Source: Chryseobacterium populi (GTDB taxonomy: Bacteria; Bacteroidota; Bacteroidia; Flavobacteriales; Weeksellaceae). From it: DNA of 64,000 bases. Location: NCBI RefSeq assembly GCF_000282115.1, contig NZ_AKJY01000012.1:143547-207546 (forward strand), in the 5' to 3' direction. Made by a program: the position numbers and the translations under genes. The notes beneath the pieces are model-generated. The model was not told the DNA's origin and did not search any database. It saw nothing but the letters and a program-made list of their open reading frames with translations. Position 1 is the first letter of the stretch. Every line of letters begins with the position of its first letter. This document shows positions 8,779 through 17,615 of the stretch, piece after piece.

Positions 8779-9411
8779 ATGAAAAAGAAATATATTTTAG
8801 CACCTATATTAATTTCAGGTAGTATTTTGGCTCAAACAGGCAACGTAGGGATAGGAACATCTGCTCCCGATAATAAACTGGACGTCAATGGAGATGCCAA
8901 AGTAAGAGTGATGAGTGCTGTACCGTTAAATACTTACATTACTCCCGTTCTTAGCGACATCAACGGTGTCTTAGTTAAAAATAACCCTGTATACTTAGGG
9001 ACAACAGTACATACAGTATCACCTACATTAGCGCCGGGTTCTACATCAAATCTCATTACAGGCTTGCCACAAGGAATTTATAAAGCATTTGTTTATGTTG
9101 CAAATGCATGCGGTGCAGTAGGTACAGCCGAATATTATATAGGTAATACTCCTTTGAATAATGGATTGACTATAAATTTTTTGGGAGGAATGTTGAATAG
9201 GGGAACCAATCAGTCTCCAACTGTTACAAGAGTAGGTGTAACCCCGGCTTCTACACTTAATACTACATGGACGGGCCTTGTAAACTGTGCAGGAGGTGAT
9301 GCTACAGCGTTTAATTACATCCTGTCACTTTCATCCGTGGGTAATATTGAAATTACCAATAATGGAAATATAGACAGGACTTACGCTATTGTTCTTACAA
9401 GGATTTATTAA
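8779..9411 (+). CDS. Secreted surface/fibre-like protein, 210 aa
   Basis: Exported protein of unknown function. The start is set at the ATG at 8779 because a clear promoter covers the longer frame and because MKKKYILAPILISGSILAQ is a textbook signal peptide. The mature N-terminus reads GNVGIGTSAPDNKLDVNGDA, the head motif also seen in the 225-residue protein at 1586. A beta-rich domain with four cysteines follows (ACG and NCAGG among them). There is no T9SS tail. It lies 55 nt before the HD phosphohydrolase gene, which has its own promoter. Confidence 0.8.
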   Translation: MKKKYILAPILISGSILAQTGNVGIGTSAPDNKLDVNGDAKVRVMSAVPLNTYITPVLSDINGVLVKNNPVYLGTTVHTVSPTLAPGSTSNLITGLPQGIYKAFVYVANACGAVGTAEYYIGNTPLNNGLTINFLGGMLNRGTNQSPTVTRVGVTPASTLNTTWTGLVNCAGGDATAFNYILSLSSVGNIEITNNGNIDRTYAIVLTRIY

Positions 9412-9417
9412 TATTAA

Positions 9418-9449
9418 TTTGATGGTTTCTATTGTCTTTCCTAAATTTG
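9418..9449 (+). promoter_or_regulatory. Flavobacterial promoter for the HD phosphohydrolase gene
   Basis: TTTG at 9418-9421, 20-nt spacer, TAAATTTG at 9442-9449. The start codon is 17 nt further on. Confidence 0.8.
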
Positions 9450-9466
9450 TACTCATATAATACTCA

Positions 9467-10684
9467 ATGCAGAACAAGCTAAAAATCATCAATGATCCTG
9501 TTCACGGTTTTATCAAAATTCCACACGAAATTTTATTCGACATCGTTGAACACCCTTATTTTCAGAGATTAAGAAGGATTTCGCAGACCGGGCTTTTAAA
9601 CTTAATTTTTCCGGGTGCTACGCATACAAGATTTCACCATGCCCTGGGTGCAATGCATTTGATGTTTACAGCATTGGAGACTTTAAAACTGAAGGGGGTT
9701 GAAATTTCGAAAGAAGAGGAAAAAGGAGCGATGCTTGCCATTTTAATGCATGATATTGGTCATGGTCCGTTTTCCCATGCTCTGGAAAGTATGCTGATGG
9801 ATGACTGGCATCATGAAAATCTTTCATTACTGCTTATGAACAGGCTGAATGATGAATTTGATGGTCAATTGTCAGTAGCCATCGAAATGTTTCAGGGGAA
9901 ATACTATAGAAAATTTTTCAATCAGCTTATCTCCTCCCAATTGGATGTTGACCGGCTGGATTATCTCAAAAGAGATAGTTTTTTTACCGGGGTTTCAGAA
10001 GGGAATATTAATACCCAGAGAATTATTTCAATGATGAATGTCTGTGAAGAAGGAGAGCTGGTGATCGATGCCAAAGGAATTTATTCCATTGAAAACTTTT
10101 TAACGGCAAGAATGTTTATGTATTGGCAGGTGTACTATCATAAAACATCGGCTCTGGCTGAGTTTATTCTGGTTAAAATTCTTGAAAGAGCTAAATATTT
10201 GGTTTCTCAGGACGTTGATCTGCCGGCTACAGACAACCTGAAATACTTTTTATACAGGGCGAAAGGGGCAGCGACCAACGAAGATGTTCAAAGGTTTACG
10301 CAGCTTGATGATAATGATGTGATTCAGGCGATGAAAACATGGCAGAATTCTGATGATTTTGTTTTGGCATATTGGTGTAAATGTGTGATACAGAGAAACC
10401 TTCCTAAAACAATTATTTCGTCTCATCCTTTTGAAACACAATTTATTGAGGAAAAAATAACAAAAACCAATGAATTTTTTGGAATTGATAACGGAGGAGA
10501 ACTGGTGCATGAAATTAAAAGAAAACTACTGCCGTATAATGCTGAAAAGCAGCCAATTTATTTATTGCAGAAAAATGGGGTGAAAATCAGGCTTGATGAG
10601 TCGGAAGACCAGCTTTTATCGGGGCTGATAAGAAATAAAACCACAAGATATATTCTCACTTTTCCAAGAGACCTGGCAAAATAA
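9467..10684 (+). CDS. HD-domain phosphohydrolase (dNTPase-like)
   Basis: HD-superfamily metal-dependent phosphohydrolase related to dGTP triphosphohydrolases and SAMHD1. The metal ligands are visible in order: HTRFHHALG (first His), LMHDIGHGPFSHALE (HD pair) and LDVDRLDYLKRD (last Asp). The opening INDPVHGFI and YFQRLRRISQTG are also family signatures. At 405 residues it has the usual length of the YdhJ-like branch. The substrate is likely a (deoxy)nucleoside triphosphate but cannot be told from sequence. It has its own promoter and lies upstream of lpxD. Confidence 0.88.
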   Translation: MQNKLKIINDPVHGFIKIPHEILFDIVEHPYFQRLRRISQTGLLNLIFPGATHTRFHHALGAMHLMFTALETLKLKGVEISKEEEKGAMLAILMHDIGHGPFSHALESMLMDDWHHENLSLLLMNRLNDEFDGQLSVAIEMFQGKYYRKFFNQLISSQLDVDRLDYLKRDSFFTGVSEGNINTQRIISMMNVCEEGELVIDAKGIYSIENFLTARMFMYWQVYYHKTSALAEFILVKILERAKYLVSQDVDLPATDNLKYFLYRAKGAATNEDVQRFTQLDDNDVIQAMKTWQNSDDFVLAYWCKCVIQRNLPKTIISSHPFETQFIEEKITKTNEFFGIDNGGELVHEIKRKLLPYNAEKQPIYLLQKNGVKIRLDESEDQLLSGLIRNKTTRYILTFPRDLAK

Positions 10685-10729
10685 ACTCTTAAAGAATCTT
10701 AAATTTCACAATCCCAAAACTAAAAAATG

Positions 10730-10758
10730 TTTGCGAATTATAGAATTTCTTATCTTTG
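10730..10758 (+). promoter_or_regulatory. Flavobacterial promoter of the lpx cluster
   Basis: TTTG at 10730-10733, 17-nt spacer, TATCTTTG at 10751-10758. The lpxD ATG begins only 7 nt after the -7 element, so the transcript may have almost no leader. The in-frame TTG at 10756 is part of this element and cannot be the start. Confidence 0.8.
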
Positions 10759-10764
10759 CAAAAT

Positions 10765-11796
10765 ATGGAATTCACAGCTTCGCAAATTGCAAGTTTTATC
10801 GACGGAAAAATAATCGGTGACGAAAACGCACTTATTACTGGAGTCTCGCCAATTGAGAGTGGAGAATCAGGGCATCTTTCTTTTATAGCACAAGATCGGT
10901 TCTCTCATTTTCTGGACACTTCCAAATGTTCCGTTATTATCGTCTCGGAAAACCTTGTAGAAAAAGATAACTACAATCCTACTGTTATTGCCGTAAAAGA
11001 TGCCTATCTTTCTTTTCAGGTTCTGATGAATCTGTATCAGGAAATGCAGGGCAGAAAAGAAGGAATCGAAGACGGTTCTTCTATTCATGATACTGCGGTA
11101 ATAGGTGACAGAGCTTATATCGGAGCCTTTACCTATGTTTCGGAAAAAGCGAAAATAGGAGAAGGAACCCAGATTTATCCTCATGTTTATATCGGGAAAG
11201 GAGTAAAAATAGGAAAGAACTGTAAAATTGACAGCGGAGCAAGGATATATGATTATTGCATTATTGGTGATAATTGTGTCATTCATTCCAATACCGTAGT
11301 GGGTGGTGACGGATTTGGTTTCCAGCCCACGGCAGAAGGGTTTAGAAAAATTCCTCAGTTGGGAAATGTGATCATTGAAGATGATGTTGAAATAGGTTCT
11401 AACTGTAGTATTGACAGGGCTACCATTGGTTCTACCGTTATCGGAAAGGGAACTAAAATTGATAATCTGATCCAGATTGCCCATAACGTTAAGATCGGAC
11501 AGAACAATGTAATTGCTGCGCAAGCCGGAATTGCAGGATCCACCACAATCGGCGACTGGAATCAGATTGGCGGGCAGGTAGGAGTTGTCGGTCATATAAA
11601 AATCGGTAATCAGGTGAAAATACAGGCTCAGAGTGGAGTAAATTCCAGTGTGGGCGATAGAGAAACATTGTATGGATCTCCGGCAATAAGTTATAACGAT
11701 TACCTTAGAAACTATGTGCATTTCAGAAATTTCACTGAAATAGTAAAAAGAATAAATAATCTTGAGAATACCTCAAAAGATCATACTAATGAGTGA
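10765..11796 (+). CDS. lpxD: UDP-3-O-acylglucosamine N-acyltransferase LpxD
   Basis: Third enzyme of lipid A synthesis; transfers a 3-hydroxyacyl chain from acyl carrier protein to UDP-3-O-acylglucosamine. It has the N-terminal LpxD uridine-binding domain (about 1-100, with LSFI and IVSENL) and a left-handed beta-helix of hexapeptide repeats (about 105-310). The catalytic His is H240 in [10 protein letters not shown], and GGDGFGF is the usual LpxD loop. The ATG at 10765 is chosen over the upstream TTG because that TTG lies within the promoter. At 343 residues the length is typical. It overlaps lpxC-fabZ by 8 nt. Confidence 0.94.
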   Translation: MEFTASQIASFIDGKIIGDENALITGVSPIESGESGHLSFIAQDRFSHFLDTSKCSVIIVSENLVEKDNYNPTVIAVKDAYLSFQVLMNLYQEMQGRKEGIEDGSSIHDTAVIGDRAYIGAFTYVSEKAKIGEGTQIYPHVYIGKGVKIGKNCKIDSGARIYDYCIIGDNCVIHSNTVVGGDGFGFQPTAEGFRKIPQLGNVIIEDDVEIGSNCSIDRATIGSTVIGKGTKIDNLIQIAHNVKIGQNNVIAAQAGIAGSTTIGDWNQIGGQVGVVGHIKIGNQVKIQAQSGVNSSVGDRETLYGSPAISYNDYLRNYVHFRNFTEIVKRINNLENTSKDHTNE

Positions 11797-13186
11797 TATG
11801 CAAAAAACACTTCAGGAAGAAGTAACGCTTTCTGGAATTGGCCTTCATACAGGTAGAGAAGTAAAACTTACCATAAAGCCTGCCAAAGAAAATACAGGTT
11901 TTGTATTTGTAAGAACAGATCTGGAGGGGCATCCTCAGGTCGAAGCAGATGTTAATTATGTTGTAGCAACCGAAAGAGGAACGACATTAGAAAAATTGGG
12001 TGTAAAAATCAATACTTGCGAGCACCTTCTGGCAGCATTGGTAGGATGTGACATTGATAATGCAATGCTGGAAATGGATGCTTCCGAACCTCCGATTTTA
12101 GACGGATCCTCAAAGTTCTTTGTGGAAGCAATTGAAAGTGTAGGAGTAGTAGAACAGAATATTGCCAGAGAATATCTGGTTGTAAAAGAAGTTCTTAGTT
12201 ACGCTGATCCTGCAACAGGTTCAGAAATCACAATTATTCCTTCAGATAATTACGAAATTACAACCATGGTAGATTTTGGGACTAAGGTTTTAGGAACTCA
12301 AAACGCTACCCTTAAACATATTTCAGAGTTTAAAGAAGAAATTTCATCTGCAAGAACCTTCAGTTTTCTACATGAGCTGGAAATGCTTTTAGATCACGGT
12401 TTGATTAAGGGCGGTGATATTTCTAATGCTATTGTGTACGTAGATAAAGATCTTACTCCTGAAACAACAGAAAAACTAAAAAAAGCATTCGGAAAAGATA
12501 ATGTTTCTATCAGGCCGAACGGTATTCTTGACAATCTCAACTTAAATTATCCTAACGAAGCTGCCCGACACAAATTATTAGATGTGATCGGTGATCTTGC
12601 TTTGGCAGGAGTAAAAATAAAGGGTAAAGTTATTGCCAACAAACCGGGACATTATGTGAATACACAATTTGCAAAAAAACTGAACCGTCAGTGGAAGTTG
12701 CAGAAGAAAAAAAATGTTCCTGATTTTGATTTAACTAAAGAACCTGTTTTTGATATCAACGGAATTATGAAGCTTATGCCTCACAGACCTCCGTTTTTAT
12801 TAATAGATAAAGTTCTTGAGCTTTCAGACTCACATGTGGTAGGCCTTAAGAATGTTACGATGAATGAGCCTTTCTTTGTTGGTCATTTTCCTAAAGAACC
12901 GGTAATGCCGGGCGTATTACAGGTGGAAGCTTTGGCACAAACCGGAGGTATCCTTGTGTTGGCAAGTGTTCCGGATCCTGAAAATTATTCTACTTATTTC
13001 ATTAAAATAGATAAAGTGAAATTCAAGAGGAAAGTAGTTCCGGGAGATACCATGATTTTCAAAATCGAATTGATAGAGCCTATCAGAAGAGGTATTGTTC
13101 ATATGCAGGGATTCGGATATGTAGGAGATACTGTAGCAGTAGAAGCAGAATTAATGGCTCAAGTTGCAAAAAATAAAGTTGATTAA
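11789..13186 (+). CDS. lpxC-fabZ: Bifunctional LpxC deacetylase / FabZ 3-hydroxyacyl-ACP dehydratase
   Basis: Fusion of two lipid enzymes, normal in Bacteroidota. The LpxC half (about 1-310) is the zinc deacetylase that commits UDP-3-O-acyl-GlcNAc to lipid A: zinc ligands H79 ([11 protein letters not shown]), H261 and D265 ([12 protein letters not shown]), and H288 (PGHYVN). The FabZ half (about 323-465) dehydrates 3-hydroxyacyl-[17 protein letters not shown]366 in [12 protein letters not shown] and E380 in [11 protein letters not shown]. The fusion puts the two enzymes that compete for hydroxyacyl-ACP flux in one chain. Start taken as the ATG in ATGAGTGA overlapping the lpxD stop; a second ATG nine bases on is also possible. 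Confidence 0.95.
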   Translation: MSDMQKTLQEEVTLSGIGLHTGREVKLTIKPAKENTGFVFVRTDLEGHPQVEADVNYVVATERGTTLEKLGVKINTCEHLLAALVGCDIDNAMLEMDASEPPILDGSSKFFVEAIESVGVVEQNIAREYLVVKEVLSYADPATGSEITIIPSDNYEITTMVDFGTKVLGTQNATLKHISEFKEEISSARTFSFLHELEMLLDHGLIKGGDISNAIVYVDKDLTPETTEKLKKAFGKDNVSIRPNGILDNLNLNYPNEAARHKLLDVIGDLALAGVKIKGKVIANKPGHYVNTQFAKKLNRQWKLQKKKNVPDFDLTKEPVFDINGIMKLMPHRPPFLLIDKVLELSDSHVVGLKNVTMNEPFFVGHFPKEPVMPGVLQVEALAQTGGILVLASVPDPENYSTYFIKIDKVKFKRKVVPGDTMIFKIELIEPIRRGIVHMQGFGYVGDTVAVEAELMAQVAKNKVD

Positions 13187-13981
13187 ATGATTCATCAATT
13201 AGCAGCCGTAGATAAACGTGCAAAAATCAGCAAAAATGTTATTGTAGAACCATTTACTACAATTGCAGGGGATGTGGAAATCGGAGAAGGAACCTGGATT
13301 GGCCCCAATGTTACCATTATGGATGGAGCCAGAATCGGTAAAAACTGTAGAATTTTTCCGGGCACGGTAATTTCTGCAATTCCTCAGGATTTAAAATTCG
13401 ATGGTGAAGATACACAGGTCATTATTGGTGATGATACCACGATCAGAGAATGCGTAACGGTAAACAGGGGTACAAAAGCTCTGGGCTTTACCAAAATTGG
13501 TAAAAACTGCCTGATCATGGCAACTTCCCATATTGCACACGATTGTGTTATCGGCGATCACGTGATCATTGTAAACGGTTGTGGTATAGCGGGGCACGTA
13601 GAAATTGGTGATTACACGGTGATGGGTGGCCTTAGTGCGGTGCACCAGTTTGGAAAAATTGGAAAACACGTAATGATCTCCGGTGGAACTTTGGTGAGAA
13701 AAGATATTCCGCCTTATGTAAAAGTGGCAAGGGAGCCGATGTCTTACGCAGGAATCAACTCTGTGGGTTTAAGAAGAAGAGGATTTACCAACGAAAAAAT
13801 CTTTGAAATCCAGAAAATTTACAGAGCTATTTTCCAGATGAAAATGAATGTTTCCCAGGCTATTTCACATATTGAAAAAGAAATGCTTCCGACAGCTGAA
13901 AGAGATGAAATCCTTCAATTCATTCAGAATTCTCCAAGAGGTATTGTTAAAGGATACGGTACAGGAAAGGAAAGTAATTAA
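13187..13981 (+). CDS. lpxA: UDP-N-acetylglucosamine acyltransferase LpxA
   Basis: First enzyme of lipid A synthesis; adds a 3-hydroxyacyl chain to UDP-GlcNAc. Left-handed beta-helix of hexapeptide repeats over about residues 1-190, with SHIAHDCVIGD holding the catalytic His (H118, second of the motif), followed by a helical C-terminus (GFTNEKIFEIQKIYR) typical of the family. Residue PQDLKF at about 66-71 matches the LpxA signature. At 264 residues it has the normal length. Its ATG directly abuts the stop of lpxC-fabZ, so it is the third gene of the operon. Confidence 0.95.
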   Translation: MIHQLAAVDKRAKISKNVIVEPFTTIAGDVEIGEGTWIGPNVTIMDGARIGKNCRIFPGTVISAIPQDLKFDGEDTQVIIGDDTTIRECVTVNRGTKALGFTKIGKNCLIMATSHIAHDCVIGDHVIIVNGCGIAGHVEIGDYTVMGGLSAVHQFGKIGKHVMISGGTLVRKDIPPYVKVAREPMSYAGINSVGLRRRGFTNEKIFEIQKIYRAIFQMKMNVSQAISHIEKEMLPTAERDEILQFIQNSPRGIVKGYGTGKESN

Positions 13982-14002
13982 CAAAAACACACAAACACAA
14001 TT

Positions 14003-14338
14003 ATGAAATATTTAATTTTATGGGCAATGATTCCTTCAGTGTCTTTCCTATACGCACAACAAACAGAAGGTTTAAAAGTTGAAAAAACAACCAGAACTTC
14101 AATTTTGGAAAGGAAAGTTGCAGATAAGCCTAATGACAGTATAGCAAAAAGTAATTTAAATAATATTCTGAAGCAACAGAATAAGAGCAGTTCGATTTTT
14201 GGAAGTGCTGATCAATATAACTCGGAGATTCAGGAGAATGTGAATAAATTACAGAATAACGTAAATTCATTTAATAACAACACATTTAACAGAATGCCAA
14301 CTCAGGGAACAGGTATACAATTAAAAAAAAGAAAATAA
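14003..14338 (+). CDS. Small exported protein of unknown function in the lpx-efp operon
   Basis: A 111-residue protein with a signal peptide (about 1-18, ending LYA before QQT). The mature part is polar, rich in Asn, Gln, Ser and Lys, with a region that could be a coiled coil (NSEIQENVNKLQNNVNSFNN) and a basic end (QLKKRK). No family is recognised. It lies 21 nt after lpxA and 18 nt before efp on the same strand, so it is very likely co-transcribed with lipid A genes, which hints at an envelope role but does not prove one. Confidence 0.75.
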   Translation: MKYLILWAMIPSVSFLYAQQTEGLKVEKTTRTSILERKVADKPNDSIAKSNLNNILKQQNKSSSIFGSADQYNSEIQENVNKLQNNVNSFNNNTFNRMPTQGTGIQLKKRK

Positions 14339-14356
14339 GTAAAATATAAAAAATTA

Positions 14357-14920
14357 ATGGCAACAAGTAACGATATCAGAAAGGGACTTTGCATTGAATA
14401 CAGCAACGATATTTTTAAAGTAATTGAATTTCTTCATGTTAAACCTGGAAAAGGACCGGCTTTCGTAAGAACAAAATTGAAATCGGTAACTAACGGAAAA
14501 GTGATTGATAACACATTTTCCGCAGGTCACAAAATCGACGAAGTAAAGGTGATTACCAGAAAATTCCAATATCTTTATGATGATGAGAATGGTTTCCACT
14601 TTATGAACAATGATGATTTCTCTCAGCTTTACCTTAATAAAGAAATGATTGAAAACTCTCAGTTTATGAAAGCCGGTGAAGAAGTGACAATCATTTTAAA
14701 AGAAGCTGATGAAACCCCACTTTCTGCTGAGCTTCCCCAATCAGTTTATTTAGATGTTATAGAAGCTGATCCGGGCGTAAAAGGAAATACTGCTACCAAT
14801 GCTCTTAAAAACGCAATCGTTGAAACAGGAGCAAGAGTAATGGTGCCTTTGTTTATAGAGCCTGGAGACAGAATCAAAGTAAGCACGGAAGACGGTTCTT
14901 ACTTAGAAAGAGTAAAATAA
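14357..14920 (+). CDS. efp: Elongation factor P
   Basis: Translation factor that relieves ribosome stalling at polyproline stretches. It shows the three-domain EF-P layout at 187 residues: the N-terminal KOW-like domain with the KPGKGPAF loop whose tip is K32, the modifiable lysine position; the central OB domain with YLDVIEADPGVKGNTA; and the C-terminal OB domain with VPLFIEPGDRIKVSTEDGSYLERVK. No modification enzyme gene (epmA, epmB or earP) is nearby. It is the last gene of the run that begins at lpxD. Confidence 0.96.
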   Translation: MATSNDIRKGLCIEYSNDIFKVIEFLHVKPGKGPAFVRTKLKSVTNGKVIDNTFSAGHKIDEVKVITRKFQYLYDDENGFHFMNNDDFSQLYLNKEMIENSQFMKAGEEVTIILKEADETPLSAELPQSVYLDVIEADPGVKGNTATNALKNAIVETGARVMVPLFIEPGDRIKVSTEDGSYLERVK

Positions 14921-14936
14921 TAATACAATTTACATC

Positions 14937-14974
14937 AATTCGGTTTGCATTTGCAGTCCGAATTTTGTTTTATA
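14937..14974 (+). terminator. Probable terminator after efp
   Basis: Stem AATTCGG (14937-14943) with CCGAATT (14958-14964), an inner TGCA/TGCA pairing, then TTTGTTTTAT. It falls between efp and the second LpxD homologue. Confidence 0.6.
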
Positions 14975-14989
14975 AGAAAATCAATTTTT

Positions 14990-15892
14990 ATGAGATTTCA
15001 TTCTCCACAAAAACTTAAAACAATTGCTGATTTAATCGGATCAAAATTTATTGGCCCCGAAGATTTTGAAGTATTGGGAACTAATGAAATACATATGGTG
15101 AAACCAGGAGATATCGTATTTGTCAATCACCCGAAATACTATGATAAAGCTTTATACTCTGCTGCAACCATTATCCTGATCGATAAAGAGGTTGATTGCC
15201 CTGAAGGAAAAGCCCTTCTGGTTTCTGATGATCCTTTCAGGGATTTCAATAAGATCAATACCCATTTCACCAGGATATATAACTTCACTGAAGAGCTTCA
15301 CGATGTTGAAATTGGGGAAGGGACGAAAATACACCATTCTGCAGTGATCGGAAATAATGTGACAATCGGGAAAAATACATTGATCTTCCCTAATGTTGTT
15401 ATTGGTGACAGAACAGTGATAGGAGACCATGTAATCATTCAGTCCGGAACGGTTTTAGGAGGTGATGCTTTTTATTACAGGAAATTAAACGGGAATTTTG
15501 ACCGGTTGATTTCCGTAGGAAATGTTGTCATTGAAAATAACGTAGAAATAGGAAACAACTGTACGATTGACCGGGGAGTTACAGATTCTACAGTGATCGG
15601 TGAAGGTTCAGTTTTAGATAATCAGATTCAGATCGGCCATGATACTGTAATTGGCAAAAAATGCCTGATTGCTTCGCAAGTAGGAATTGCAGGCTGTTGT
15701 GTGATAGGAGATGAGGTGACATTATGGGGACAGGTAGGTATCGCTTCCGGAAATAAAATTGCGAGCGGATCTGTGCTTCTGGGAAAAACGGGAGTCAACA
15801 GAGATCTGGAAAAAGGGACTTATATCGGGATGTTTGCTGAAGATTTTAAAACATATCTGAAAAAAGAAGTAAAACTGAGAAATCTCAAATAA
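14990..15892 (+). CDS. Second LpxD-like N-acyltransferase
   Basis: A paralogue of LpxD, 300 residues from the ATG at 14990 (upstream codons overlap the efp terminator and give no better N-terminus). It has a shortened LpxD N-terminal domain (about 1-100, with [15 protein letters not shown]) and a hexapeptide beta-helix (about 105-280). The catalytic-type His is kept (H217 in [10 protein letters not shown]). It differs from the cluster LpxD in the loop GGDAFYYRK, where the usual sequence is GGDGFGF. It may add a different acyl chain or act on another nucleotide sugar. It was separated from the lpx operon by efp and a terminator. Confidence 0.85.
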   Translation: MRFHSPQKLKTIADLIGSKFIGPEDFEVLGTNEIHMVKPGDIVFVNHPKYYDKALYSAATIILIDKEVDCPEGKALLVSDDPFRDFNKINTHFTRIYNFTEELHDVEIGEGTKIHHSAVIGNNVTIGKNTLIFPNVVIGDRTVIGDHVIIQSGTVLGGDAFYYRKLNGNFDRLISVGNVVIENNVEIGNNCTIDRGVTDSTVIGEGSVLDNQIQIGHDTVIGKKCLIASQVGIAGCCVIGDEVTLWGQVGIASGNKIASGSVLLGKTGVNRDLEKGTYIGMFAEDFKTYLKKEVKLRNLK

Positions 15893-15932
15893 ACAATTCT
15901 TAAGATTTATCTGAAATCAAAAGAAAAATAAG

Positions 15933-15940
15933 TAAATTTG
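15933..15940 (+). promoter_or_regulatory. -7 promoter element for sucD
   Basis: TAAATTTG matches TAnnTTTG; it lies 44 nt before the sucD start. No clean TTG is found at the expected distance upstream. Confidence 0.5.
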
Positions 15941-15984
15941 TGAGCATTAATAAAGAAATAAAAATAAATTAAAACAACAATAAA

Positions 15985-16857
15985 ATGTCAATTTTAGTAA
16001 ACAAAGATTCTAAAGTAATTGTACAAGGATTTACAGGGAACGAAGGGACTTTCCATGCAGGTCAGATGATTGAATACGGAACAAACGTAGTAGGTGGGGT
16101 TACTCCGGGAAAAGGAGGAAGCGAGCACCTTGGAAAGCCAGTATTCAATACTGTTGCTGATGCGGTTCAAAAAGCCGGAGCTAATGTAAGTATCATTTTC
16201 GTACCACCTGCATTTGCTGCAGATGCCATTATGGAAGCTGCTGAGTCAGGGATCAAAGTTATTGTATGTATTACTGAAGGTATTCCTGTAGCGGATATGG
16301 TGAAAGTAAAGTCTTATATTGCTGACAGAGACTGCAGATTAATCGGCCCGAACTGTCCTGGAATCATCACTTCTGAAGAAGCTAAAATTGGTATTATGCC
16401 AGGTTTCGTATTCAAAAAAGGTAAAGTAGGGATCGTTTCTAAATCAGGAACTCTTACTTACGAAGCTGCTGACCAGGTGGTAAGAGCAGGTTTCGGAATT
16501 TCTACAGCAATCGGTATCGGTGGAGATCCAATTATCGGAACAACAACAAGAGAAGCTTTGGAATTGTTTATTAATGATCCTGAAACTGAAGCTGTTGTAA
16601 TGATTGGTGAAATCGGTGGTGGTCTTGAAGCTGAAGCAGCAAGATGGTATAAAGCAAGTGGTTCTACAAAACCTGTTGTAGGTTTCATCGCAGGACAAAC
16701 AGCTCCTAAAGGAAGAACTATGGGACATGCTGGTGCTATCGTAGGTGGTGCTGAAGACACTGCTCAGGCTAAAATGGAAATTATGAGAGAAAATGGTATC
16801 AATGTAGTAGATTCCCCAGCTGACATCGGTATTACTGTAGCAAAAGTTCTAGCTTAA
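15985..16857 (+). CDS. sucD: Succinyl-CoA synthetase alpha subunit
   Basis: Alpha subunit of the TCA-cycle enzyme that makes ATP or GTP from succinyl-CoA. The N-terminal CoA-binding Rossmann domain opens with [20 protein letters not shown]. The phospho-histidine is H248 in [19 protein letters not shown] and GGDPIIGTT are further signatures. At 290 residues it is full length. The beta subunit gene sucC is not in the window, so the two subunits are made from separate loci. Confidence 0.96.
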   Translation: MSILVNKDSKVIVQGFTGNEGTFHAGQMIEYGTNVVGGVTPGKGGSEHLGKPVFNTVADAVQKAGANVSIIFVPPAFAADAIMEAAESGIKVIVCITEGIPVADMVKVKSYIADRDCRLIGPNCPGIITSEEAKIGIMPGFVFKKGKVGIVSKSGTLTYEAADQVVRAGFGISTAIGIGGDPIIGTTTREALELFINDPETEAVVMIGEIGGGLEAEAARWYKASGSTKPVVGFIAGQTAPKGRTMGHAGAIVGGAEDTAQAKMEIMRENGINVVDSPADIGITVAKVLA

Positions 16858-16873
16858 TCATAAAACAAAATAT

Positions 16874-17542
16874 ATGAAAAAATTTTTATTAACCTCAGCT
16901 TTAGCTGTTTCCACACTATCATTTGCCCAGATCAATTTTAAAACAACAAGATTTGGGGTAACGGCAGGAGGAAACTATTCGAGAGTGAGGAATGCCCACA
17001 ATCCTTCCGGGCCGAGATTCTCAGTGCAGGCAGGAGTTTTAGCACTTATTCCTGTAGGAAAAGCGAATCAGTTTTATATTCAGCCTGAAGTATTGTATTA
17101 CGGAGCAGGGGAAACAGGAAAAGATAAGGATGCCAAAGGCAGAGATGGCTACGATGCAGTGTATGCAAATAACTATCTGAGTGTGCCTTTATATTTTAAA
17201 GCATTTTTTTCAGAAGCAGAATCTGAATTCTTTGGAATGGCAGGACCAAGATTTAACTTTTTACTAAATCAGAATGTTAAAGATGCGCCTACCACAAGAC
17301 CTTATTATGACCCTGATGTCACAGATCCTAAAAACCCTCAGGTGAGCGGAAAAGCAAAAAGCTTCAATTTTGGAATAGGTTTGGGTATTGGGTACAGCTA
17401 TAAAAGACAATTGGAGATTGCCCTGAAATATGATTTTGGATTATCGGATACTTACCCGGGTCTTGCGAAAGAACCGTCAGGTACGGATAAAAACAAATCA
17501 GAACAAGTGATCAGCTTAGGTCTGAGCTATATCTTTAAATAA
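16874..17542 (+). CDS. Outer-membrane beta-barrel protein
   Basis: A 222-residue exported protein with signal peptide (about 1-18, ending SFA before QIN). The mature part alternates hydrophobic and polar residues in short strands (FGVTAGGNYSRV, FYIQPEVLYYG, FNFGIGLGIGYSY, LEIALKYDFGLSD) and ends in a C-terminal Phe-Lys after LGLSYIF, as in small porin-like barrels of Bacteroidota (OMP_b-brl type). Function unknown. It starts 16 nt after sucD and is closed by a strong terminator, so it is probably read from the sucD promoter. Confidence 0.85.
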   Translation: MKKFLLTSALAVSTLSFAQINFKTTRFGVTAGGNYSRVRNAHNPSGPRFSVQAGVLALIPVGKANQFYIQPEVLYYGAGETGKDKDAKGRDGYDAVYANNYLSVPLYFKAFFSEAESEFFGMAGPRFNFLLNQNVKDAPTTRPYYDPDVTDPKNPQVSGKAKSFNFGIGLGIGYSYKRQLEIALKYDFGLSDTYPGLAKEPSGTDKNKSEQVISLGLSYIFK

Positions 17543-17562
17543 AAATATTTCATTCACAATAT

Positions 17563-17597
17563 AAAAAATTCCGGGAAATCAATCCCGGAATTTTTTT
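17563..17597. terminator. Bidirectional terminator after the outer-membrane barrel gene
   Basis: Eleven-base-pair stem (17566-17576 with 17583-17593), AATCAA loop, flanked by A and T runs. It separates convergent transcription units. Confidence 0.9.
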
Positions 17598-17615
17598 ATT
17601 ATTTAAAATTGGATT

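Noticed and set aside
10867..11721. Long minus-strand frame opposite lpxD
   Set aside because: It is antisense to a strongly conserved lpxD, has no homology by eye, a low-complexity composition and no ribosome-binding site.
14945..14989. Longer N-terminus for the second LpxD-like protein
   Set aside because: The added residues come from the efp terminator hairpin and do not match LpxD N-termini.
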